From positions 1 through 63,678 of the forward strand of contig LOEV01000234.1 in assembly GCA_001516065.1 (NCBI GenBank): a stretch of 63,678 nucleotides of DNA, given 5' to 3'. Below are positions 54,876 to 63,678 of the stretch, in pieces. The number at the start of each line of letters is the position of its first letter. The first letter of the stretch is position 1. Both the position numbers and the translations under genes were made by a program. The notes under the pieces were generated by a model that was not told the DNA's origin, did no database searches, and saw only the letters and a list, made by a program, of their open reading frames with translations. This DNA is from Alphaproteobacteria bacterium BRH_c36. Its GTDB lineage: Bacteria; Pseudomonadota; Alphaproteobacteria; Rhizobiales; Hyphomicrobiaceae.

Positions 54876-55691
54876 TTAGCCGAGCAGGCCCTCGGCAGAG
54901 AACGTCTTGGCGAGCTCCTCATCGAGATCGGCATAGATGCGCCGCTCGAGGTCGCGGAAGCCATCCGAAGTCGAATCCCTTGGATGTGGCAGATCGACGT
55001 CGATCATCGACTTCAATTCTCCTGGACGGGCCGACATGACGACGATGCGGTCGGCCAGAACGATCGATTCGGGCACCGAATGGGTGACGAAGGCGACGGT
55101 GCAGGCCTGTTCCCGCCAGATGCGCAATAGCTCCTTTTGCAGAAACCTGCGCGTCAACGCATCGAGCGCGCCGAACGGTTCATCCATCAAGATCACGCCC
55201 GGTTCGACGGCGAATGCGCGGGCAATCGCAACGCGCTGTTTCATGCCGCCGGAGAGCTCGCTGATGTGCTTGTCGGCGAACTCCGAAAGGCCGACCAGCT
55301 TCAGGTGGCGGTCGACCTTCTCGGTTCGCAGGTTTCTCGGCACGCCTTTGTTCTCTAGCCCGAATTCAACGTTGCCGCGCACGTCGAGCCAGGGGAAGAG
55401 CGCATAGTTCTGAAACACCATGCTGCGTTCTATGTCCGGACCCCTGACAGCAACGCCCCCGCAGAGGATTTGGCCCGTTGTCGGGGCGCTGAATCCCGCC
55501 ATCATGTAGAGGAGAGTCGACTTCCCGCACCCCGACGGACCGACGATCGCGACGAATTCGCCGGCCTTGATTTCGAGGTCGATCCGGCGGCAGGCCTCCA
55601 CCTCGCCGCCGCCCCGGCTCTGGTAGATCTTGCTGACACCATCGACCGTGATGCTCTTGCCCGGTTGGGAACTGTTTTGGGGTTCGCTCAC
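54876..55691 (-). CDS. ABC transporter ATPase, nitrate/sulfonate/taurine type
   Basis: 271 residues. Walker A GPSGCGKST (about residue 53), signature ELSGGMKQRVAIARA, Walker B VILMDEPFGALDALTR and switch His in VTHSVPES, as in SsuB/TauB. It starts with GTG (GGGAAGG six bases upstream) that overlaps the permease stop as GTGA, so it is translationally coupled. It energises import of the anion captured by the third gene of the operon. Confidence 0.94.
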   Translation of the reverse strand: MSEPQNSSQPGKSITVDGVSKIYQSRGGGEVEACRRIDLEIKAGEFVAIVGPSGCGKSTLLYMMAGFSAPTTGQILCGGVAVRGPDIERSMVFQNYALFPWLDVRGNVEFGLENKGVPRNLRTEKVDRHLKLVGLSEFADKHISELSGGMKQRVAIARAFAVEPGVILMDEPFGALDALTRRFLQKELLRIWREQACTVAFVTHSVPESIVLADRIVVMSARPGELKSMIDVDLPHPRDSTSDGFRDLERRIYADLDEELAKTFSAEGLLG

Positions 55692-56458
55692 GCTGCACCT
55701 TCCCAGGTCAAACGTCGCCCGACGTAGCGCAGACCCGCGTCAAAGGCGACACCGAGAACGCCGATGGCGATCATGCCGACCAGCACCTGATCGGCACGCA
55801 GGATCTCCATGCCGTTGGCGATCAGATAGCCGAGGCCTGAGCGGGCGGCCACCAGTTCGGCTGCGATGATCGCCGCCCATCCCGTCCCGAAAGAGATGCG
55901 CAATCCTGTGATGATGCTGGGTAGGGCCGCAGGCAGCACTATTTTGCGAAACAGCGCAAACTGTGACTTGCACCCGAACACCTGACCGGCATGGATGAGG
56001 TGCGGCTCAATGCCCTTGACGCCTGCCACAGTCGCCAGCAGAGTCGGGAAGAACGTGCCGATGAAGACGATGAAGATCTTTCCCGATTCCCCAATACCGA
56101 ACCACAGAATCGCCAGCGGGATCCAGGCCAGCGGCGAGATCGGTCGCAACAGTTCGATCACCGGATCGACCAGCCGTTCAATCAGCCGGCTGCGGCCCAT
56201 TGCGAGCCCAAGCGGCACCGCGATCAACATCGACAGGAACCATGCCGACAACACCCGCGCAAGACTGACGCCGGCATGCACGAACAGCTGTCCGCTGGCG
56301 ACAAGTTCATAGAAGCCCTGCGCGACCAGATAGGGCGGCGGCAGCAGCGACACGTGCGGCTTCGTCAACGTCACCACGAGCTGCCAGACAACGACGATGA
56401 ACGTCGCCGCGTAAAGATAAGGCAGCAGGTGCCCGAACAGTCCGCGTTCCTCACGCAT
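55688..56458 (-). CDS. ABC transporter permease, nitrate/sulfonate/taurine type
   Basis: 256 residues, six membrane helices. The ATPase-contacting loop reads VFGCKSQFALFRKIVLPAAL, and ISPLAWIPLAILWFGIGESG is the SsuC/TauC family stretch. ATG 56458 is used; a GTG two codons upstream (56464) is possible. It is the middle gene of a three-gene operon, 36 bases after the binding protein and overlapping the ATPase by four bases. Confidence 0.94.
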   Translation of the reverse strand: MREERGLFGHLLPYLYAATFIVVVWQLVVTLTKPHVSLLPPPYLVAQGFYELVASGQLFVHAGVSLARVLSAWFLSMLIAVPLGLAMGRSRLIERLVDPVIELLRPISPLAWIPLAILWFGIGESGKIFIVFIGTFFPTLLATVAGVKGIEPHLIHAGQVFGCKSQFALFRKIVLPAALPSIITGLRISFGTGWAAIIAAELVAARSGLGYLIANGMEILRADQVLVGMIAIGVLGVAFDAGLRYVGRRLTWEGAA

Positions 56459-56494
56459 CAGCACCTGTGCCTTTGTCTTTGTTGCCGCCGGGTC

Positions 56495-57487
56495 CTACTT
56501 GATTTCTGCAAGAGCTTTGGTCGCAAACGACCCGTCGACCTTAGGGTTGTCATCCGCATTGAGGATCTTCGCATCCTTCAGGAACTTGGTGTACGCGTCG
56601 ATCGTATCCTGTCCCGGCACGATGTCGGTCGAATAGACGGAAATACCCTCGCTCAGCGAGTAGTCGATGACTTTCTGCGGGAAGCCGATTTGCTCGGCCC
56701 AGTATTCTCCGGCTTTCTTTGGATCCTTGACGATGAATTCGATCGCCTTCACGTTCGCCGTAATGAGATCCTGGACGAGTTCGGGGTGCTTGGCGATGAA
56801 GTCTTCACGCGCGTACTCGCCATTGCCGATGTAGTGTTTTTCCTTGATCGGCAGGATTTTTTCGGCCTTCAGGAGAACCTTCGAGTGGCCGGCGGCGAGC
56901 GCGTTGGAAACGTGCGGGTCCCAGGTGATGCCGGCGTCAACCGATTTCTGCTGAAGCAACGTAGGCACGTCCGAGCCCTTCGTCTTGAATAGCTCGATGT
57001 CAGAGATTTTCAGGCCCGCGTCCGCCAGCGCCTTGATCAGCAGCGGATATTGTTGCGAGCCCTCACCGGGAAAAGCGATGCGCTTGCCCTTCAGGTCGGC
57101 CAGCGATTTGACCTCGCTGTCGATGGGCACCAGGATCGCCGTCTGCTCGAGGATCGAGATCGCGATCAGTTTTGCAGGCAGCCGCGCCGAAGCGACGATC
57201 GCAGGCCCCATGCCGGCAGAAGCAATCTGCAGTTCGCCAGCCGCCATGGCCTGGTTTTCGGGAGCGCCGTAGGAAAACGAGCGGAACTCGATCTTTACGT
57301 TGTGCTTCTTCTCGATTTCGTCGAGGAGGCCAAGCGCCTTCGCGATGTAGATCGGCTGGGTTGCGGGTTGGACGCCGTAGTTGATCGTCTCCTGGGCCAT
57401 TACGGCAACGCTGCTTGCGACGGTCAGGGCGAAGGCGCAGGCAACTGAAAGGCCGGCAGAAATTGATTTCGTTCGTCGAGAAGTCAT
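56495..57487 (-). CDS. ABC transporter substrate-binding protein, SsuA/THI5-like
   Basis: 330 residues. Signal peptide ending in AVMAQ (about residue 30), then a type II periplasmic-binding fold: INYGVQPATQPIYIAKALGL at the start, LQIASAGMGPAIVASARLPA, and KGKRIAFPGEGSQQYPLLIK. The family binds alkanesulfonates, taurine, nitrate or thiamine precursors; I cannot tell which. ATG 57487 has CAGGAG eight bases upstream; an in-frame start at 57544 has none. First gene of the operon. Confidence 0.92.
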   Translation of the reverse strand: MTSRRTKSISAGLSVACAFALTVASSVAVMAQETINYGVQPATQPIYIAKALGLLDEIEKKHNVKIEFRSFSYGAPENQAMAAGELQIASAGMGPAIVASARLPAKLIAISILEQTAILVPIDSEVKSLADLKGKRIAFPGEGSQQYPLLIKALADAGLKISDIELFKTKGSDVPTLLQQKSVDAGITWDPHVSNALAAGHSKVLLKAEKILPIKEKHYIGNGEYAREDFIAKHPELVQDLITANVKAIEFIVKDPKKAGEYWAEQIGFPQKVIDYSLSEGISVYSTDIVPGQDTIDAYTKFLKDAKILNADDNPKVDGSFATKALAEIK

Positions 57488-57663
57488 CGGCTGAACTCCT
57501 GGTACGGTAACTGCGGTTCGCGGGCGTGATCGTGAAGTGTTCACGGCAAGCCTATTCGTATTGAGCGCCTTCGCAAGGAAAATTCGTCTCGATGCGGCTC
57601 AAAGAAGTGGCAGCGGGAGCAAAAAAGCGATGCACCCTGCTCTGGCTTTGAACACCACCCTAT

Positions 57664-58545
57664 CTAATGTGGATCGAGCGGCCTGCGGTAGGTCTCCACG
57701 CGCGCGAGCCAGCCGTGCTGCCAGCGCTCGTCGGGAGGGTTGTTGGCGATGCGCCGCTTGAGCGCAGAGCGCGCTGCATCCGCGAATTCGCCGAGGACGT
57801 CGGCGGGCTTGCTTGAGCTTCCCTGCATCGCGAGGAGAACTTGCTTGAGCCCCCAGCCTTCGGGTTCGCGGGTATCGCGGTTGGGGAACGTCTCGGTCTC
57901 GCTGATCCCCTCACCCTTGAAGTTGATGTAATCGATCAGGGGGTAGAGATCCTTCGAAGCGGCGACGACGCGGTTGAACTGTCGCCGGACATGTTCGCGC
58001 GCGCTTCTGTCGGCAAGGCTCGCTTCGATCCGCGGCAGCGCCTCCTGCATTCTGAGCGCGAGAAATTGCGCCTGCAGCCCGAAGGTGTCGAACAGGAATT
58101 CCCGCAGGCTCGTCATTCGCTCCGAATGAAATTCGCGTTGGAACTGGCGCTTCGATTTCCACGGAGACGGCGGCACGGGAGTGACGTCGAGCCATTCAGG
58201 CGGTCTTGCGCCACGGCCGCGGAGGTATTCGAGCATGGCAGGAAAGCTTTCGACGAAGCGCGTTTCGAGACCCTGCGAAAACCAGATGAAATGTCCAATC
58301 CCGAGCGAAGCGAAGTCTTCCGAAGCGTTCCACGCCGTGATCGCATCGCGCTTCCCCCCGGTCTCGTTGAGCCATACTTGCTGGCCGACCTTCTCTGCAA
58401 GTTCCGGGGAGATGTCGATACGCTTCATTGGAGGAACGGCCAGTTGGGGCTTTGCGACGAGCACCGGTTCGGGAGATCCAGCAAACGTCTGCGCCGACGT
58501 GGCCAGAGTGATGACGGCGAACAAGTATGCGGTAAAACGGGGCAA
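57664..58545 (-). CDS. Exported protein of unknown function
   Basis: 293 residues. Signal peptide with cleavage after AQTFA (about residue 22). The mature part starts with a Pro/Val segment, then IDISPELAEKVGQQVWLNET and AITAWNASEDFASLGIGHFI. The C-terminal half contains YINFKGEGISETETFPN and GWGLKQVLLAM, a pattern I associate with conserved hypothetical proteins and cannot tie to a fold. The Glu residues in the GEG and ETE segments next to aromatic residues could be catalytic, as in lysozyme-like enzymes, but that is speculation. The start is TTG 58545 because AAGGA lies six bases before it. Confidence 0.78.
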   Translation of the reverse strand: MPRFTAYLFAVITLATSAQTFAGSPEPVLVAKPQLAVPPMKRIDISPELAEKVGQQVWLNETGGKRDAITAWNASEDFASLGIGHFIWFSQGLETRFVESFPAMLEYLRGRGARPPEWLDVTPVPPSPWKSKRQFQREFHSERMTSLREFLFDTFGLQAQFLALRMQEALPRIEASLADRSAREHVRRQFNRVVAASKDLYPLIDYINFKGEGISETETFPNRDTREPEGWGLKQVLLAMQGSSSKPADVLGEFADAARSALKRRIANNPPDERWQHGWLARVETYRRPLDPH

Positions 58546-58659
58546 GACCAATCCTTGAAATGCTCAATGCGGTCAAACAACTCACAAGTCGCATTGCGGC
58601 GTTGCAATGACAAAGAGCGCACAATTGTGCATTTCGCAGAAAAATGTCCGCCACTCTCG

Positions 58660-60120
58660 TCAGGTGCCGGCGCGCCTGCGCACCGATCCGATCAGCGCCG
58701 CGGCAAGACACGTCCACCCTACGCCGATAATGACGGCCCACGGCCAGGCGACTACTCCGAGTCCGAAGCCGAAGCCCCACTGCGTAGCAATGAGAACGAC
58801 GGCGATACTGGAGAATACGGCGATCACGCTTGCAACGTCGTCGGCGACGCCGCGCAGATAGAAGGCGACAGCAAATAGCCCGAGCAGCCCGCCATAGGTG
58901 TAGCCCATGATCTGCAACCCGAACCACAGGATGGACGGCTGCCGGCCGAACCAGATCGCGATCGCTGCAAGAATGATGGCAAACACGACGACCAGAACCC
59001 GCGGACCGCTGAGTACGCCGCCGGATCGGCTGCGGCGCATCAGGCCGAGATCAAAATAGGCCGATGACGCCAAGCCGCTGAGAGCTGAATCGAGGGACGA
59101 CATCGCCGCTGCCAGCAGACCCGCGATCAATAGGCCGCGCAGGCCGGGCGGCAACTCGTGCCGGATGAAATGGGGGAACACGTAGTCGAAGTGGTTCTCG
59201 CTTATCAACGCGCTGACGGCTTCCTGTGGGAATGCCTGGTAGTAGGCGTAAACCGCCACTCCGGCGCTGAGGAACAGGAGCGTGCTGACGAGGTCGGCGC
59301 CACCTGCAGCCGTGACCGCCGTCCCTGCCACCCGGGCATTCGGGCATGCCAGTGCACGCTGCGCAATGTCCTGGTCGGCACCGCCCGTGGCAAGTCCAAG
59401 GACGAGCGCGAAAAGGTTGCCCATCCAGAACGTCGCCGGGTCGGCAACATCGAAACGGAAATCGAAGATCTGGAACTTGTCGGCCTCCATGCCGGCCGTG
59501 ACGATCTGCGAAAATCCACCAGGCAGCGTCAGCCCGACATAGATGATTGTGGCGACAGCCCCCGAGAGGAATAATAAGAGCTGCAGGACGTCGGTCCAAA
59601 TGACGGCGCGCAGGCCGCCGGTCAGAACATACAACGCTGCGATTCCGGCGATCAGCCCGATCGACTCGAAAAGGCCGAGGTCGAAGAAAACCGAGATCGC
59701 AATGGCGCAGCCGGCGAGCCGCACGGCGCTTGCAAGACACCGGCTGACGATGAAAACCAGCGTGCCGCTGGTCCGTGTCCAAGGTCCGATCCTCAAACCC
59801 AGGTATTCGTAGACCGTGGCGACCTGTAGCCGGTAGAATTCGCGCACGAACACAGTCGCAACGAGATAGGCCGCCAAAAACGAGCCGAACCAGAGCTGCA
59901 CGTAGGCGAAATTGCCCGCTATTGCCACGCCGGGCACGCCGATGAATGTCAGCGCAGAAAGCTTGGTCGCCCACGTCGAAGCCGCGACCGGGAGCCATCC
60001 CTCCTTTCGGCCAGCGAGAAAATAATCGGTTTCGGTTTCCGCGCGCCCGCTGACAAGAAGGCCGAGTGCCATCACGGAAACGCCGTAGGCGCCGATAGCC
60101 AGCCAGTCGAGCCAGTTCAT
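58660..60120 (-). CDS. Sodium:solute symporter family permease (third SSS permease)
   Basis: 486 residues, about 13 membrane helices. Motifs: SGRAETETDYFLAGRKEGWL, TWATKLSALTFIGVPGVAI, GLRAVIWTDVLQLLLFLSG and SSLDSALSGLASSAYFDLG. It belongs to a shorter SSS branch (SGLT/proline/pantothenate-like) and lacks a DUF4212 partner. The solute is not assignable. It lies downstream of the malic enzyme gene on the same strand with a 65-base gap, so readthrough is possible, and upstream of the exported protein gene by 114 bases. Confidence 0.9.
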   Translation of the reverse strand: MNWLDWLAIGAYGVSVMALGLLVSGRAETETDYFLAGRKEGWLPVAASTWATKLSALTFIGVPGVAIAGNFAYVQLWFGSFLAAYLVATVFVREFYRLQVATVYEYLGLRIGPWTRTSGTLVFIVSRCLASAVRLAGCAIAISVFFDLGLFESIGLIAGIAALYVLTGGLRAVIWTDVLQLLLFLSGAVATIIYVGLTLPGGFSQIVTAGMEADKFQIFDFRFDVADPATFWMGNLFALVLGLATGGADQDIAQRALACPNARVAGTAVTAAGGADLVSTLLFLSAGVAVYAYYQAFPQEAVSALISENHFDYVFPHFIRHELPPGLRGLLIAGLLAAAMSSLDSALSGLASSAYFDLGLMRRSRSGGVLSGPRVLVVVFAIILAAIAIWFGRQPSILWFGLQIMGYTYGGLLGLFAVAFYLRGVADDVASVIAVFSSIAVVLIATQWGFGFGLGVVAWPWAVIIGVGWTCLAAALIGSVRRRAGT

Positions 60121-60185
60121 GGCATGCCCGCAAGCATCATGAGTCGAACTGTCATGACTGCGATTGTCATGGCGCGCCCGCCGAC

Positions 60186-62462
<2,277 letters not shown>

Positions 62463-62730
62463 GGGAATTGCGGTCCAAAAGGCAGGAGTGGAAGCCTCGG
62501 CCACGCGATCGTCTTACGGCGGCGGGCCGGGCAAGCGGCAGTGCAGCGCCACGATATGTTGCAAAGCCGCAGGGCACAACATACCCGTCAGGCCAATGGT
62601 TCAGGCAACTTTCCCGGTTGACGAAGGTCCCGGCCGGTTGCCAGGGGTTTCCCCGGCGGGGCTTGGCAGGCTATGGCTGGCCCAATGACTCTTCGTTCGG
62701 GACCGGCAGTTGGCGAAACGAATATCGCGA

Positions 62731-63678
62731 ATGAATTCCAAGATGACCAGTAAGGCATTGGACGAAACTGATCGGATTGCGGCGGTCGAGGCCGCCGTTG
62801 CCGCAGGTGCGACGCCATCGATGGCCCAATACCTGGAGATCAAGGCGGCAAACCCGGACAGCCTCCTGTGGTACCGAATGGGTGATTTCTACGAGTTGTT
62901 CTTTGAAGACGCCGTCACCGCCTCCGCGGCTCTCGCCATAACGCTGACCAAGCGCGGCAAGCACCTTGGGCAGGACATTCCCATGTGCGGCGTTCCCGTT
63001 GTACGTGCCGACGAGTATCTCGAACGGCTCATCCGCCAAGGCTACCGCGTCGCCGTCTGCGAACAGCTCGAAGATCCTGCCGAAGCCCGCAAGCGCGGCT
63101 CCAAGGCCGTCGTCAAGCGCGACGTCGTCCGTCTGGTGACGCCAGGGACACTGACGGAGGAAACGCTTCTCGAGCCGACCGCCCGCAATTATCTGACCGC
63201 TCTGTTTTCGAGCCCTGAGGGCGCTGGCGGCAACGCGGCGACCCGCGTCGTCGCGCTTGCTTCCCTTGATATCTCGACCGGCGAATTCGAGGTCGGCGCG
63301 GCTTCTGAGACCGACCTTCCCGGCGAACTTGCCCGCCTCGCACCTCGCGAACTCCTGGTCCCCGACGGCATTTCGGGGGACGCCGCGTTTGCGCAAGCCA
63401 TTTCGCTTTCCGCTGCAGCCCGGACGCCGCTTCCGGCTGCGCACTTCGACAGCCGTTCCGGCGAACGTGATCTCAAGCAGCGGCTCGGCGTCGCCGATCT
63501 CACCGCCTTCGGACAGTTCAGCCGCGCCGAACTTTCGGCCATCGGCGGGCTGCTAAAATACGTCGACCTCACTCAGATCGGCAGGAAACCGGTGATTCGC
63601 GCGCCGCGCCGCGCTGCCGGGGGCTCCGACCTGCTGATCGACCCGGCAAGCCGTGCCAGCCTCGAACTGACCCGCTCC
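62731..63678 (+). CDS. mutS: DNA mismatch repair protein MutS, 5' part (cut by window edge)
   Basis: 316 codons remain open to the last base; the full protein should be near 900 residues. The mismatch-binding domain has YRMGDFYELF, with the Phe53-x-Glu55 that stacks on and contacts the mispaired base, followed by KRGKHLGQDIPMCGVPV and YRVAVCEQLEDPAEAR. The connector domain begins around residue 140 (LVTPGTLTEETLLEPTARNY). The ATPase domain lies outside the window. The start is ATG 62731, with only a weak ribosome site; ATG 62743 is possible. Confidence 0.95.
   Translation, partial: MNSKMTSKALDETDRIAAVEAAVAAGATPSMAQYLEIKAANPDSLLWYRMGDFYELFFEDAVTASAALAITLTKRGKHLGQDIPMCGVPVVRADEYLERLIRQGYRVAVCEQLEDPAEARKRGSKAVVKRDVVRLVTPGTLTEETLLEPTARNYLTALFSSPEGAGGNAATRVVALASLDISTGEFEVGAASETDLPGELARLAPRELLVPDGISGDAAFAQAISLSAAARTPLPAAHFDSRSGERDLKQRLGVADLTAFGQFSRAELSAIGGLLKYVDLTQIGRKPVIRAPRRAAGGSDLLIDPASRASLELTRS

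Overview
The window is chromosomal DNA of an alphaproteobacterium, most likely in Hyphomicrobiales (Rhizobiales), of the Mesorhizobium/Phyllobacteriaceae or Rhizobiaceae type. The evidence is gene order and lineage-typical families: cycM / kdsB-pheA, a yejA-yejA-yejB-yejE-yejF operon, TauE/SafE followed by a TIGR02186 protein, a BA14K-like protein, a DUF6460 protein, the PdeM/Lhr-type helicase pair, and a malic enzyme divergent from mutS. The DNA is GC-rich and densely coding, with many long antisense shadow frames. I saw no rRNA, tRNA, CRISPR array, transposase or phage gene.

Left edge (1-1624): a near-perfect 71-bp tandem array of at least 8.76 copies runs off the window edge. It passes into a mosaic of palindromic intergenic repeats. 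Short relatives of the array unit recur at about 45.6 kb and 51.25 kb.

1.6-9.3 kb: nudC; a copper block (DUF2946-like protein, PCuAC chaperone, Sco1/SenC); an unknown membrane protein; an SDR dehydrogenase coupled to prephenate dehydratase; kdsB; and divergent membrane-bound cytochrome c (cycM). 9.6-17.4 kb: a complete Yej-type peptide ABC importer with two different binding proteins. 17.6-22.5 kb: mscL, a TauE/SafE exporter with its TIGR02186 partner, and a KefB/C-like antiporter. 22.6-28.0 kb: PdeM nuclease and Lhr-type helicase, a DUF6460 protein, pyrD and DUF952.

28.3-32.0 kb: two consecutive DUF262-DUF1524 (GmrSD-like) proteins, the best candidate for a defence function. 32.2-38.9 kb: a permease-sensor-kinase (SSS-STAC-PAS-HK-REC) convergent with its LuxR-type regulator, then a DUF4212 + SSS symporter pair. 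This resembles the CrbS/CrbR (MxtR/ErdR) acetate-response architecture.

39.1-45.4 kb: proline iminopeptidase, YjbQ, a secreted coiled-coil protein and a 1208-residue PodJ-like protein with Sel1 repeats. 45.7-51.2 kb: a YggT-like protein; a second DUF4212 + SSS pair; then, divergently, an unknown protein and a protein that fuses a DnaQ-type exonuclease to CBS and DUF294 nucleotidyltransferase domains. This exonuclease-CBS-nucleotidyltransferase locus beside a carboxylate symporter is the most intriguing under-described unit here.

51.4-63.7 kb: L,D-transpeptidase, OpgC, BA14K-like protein, a sulfonate/nitrate-type ABC importer, an unknown exported protein, a third SSS permease, a malic enzyme-phosphotransacetylase fusion, and the 5' part of mutS, cut by the window edge. 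Three SSS permeases, one SSS-kinase and the malic enzyme give the window a carboxylate/acetate flavour, which is inference.
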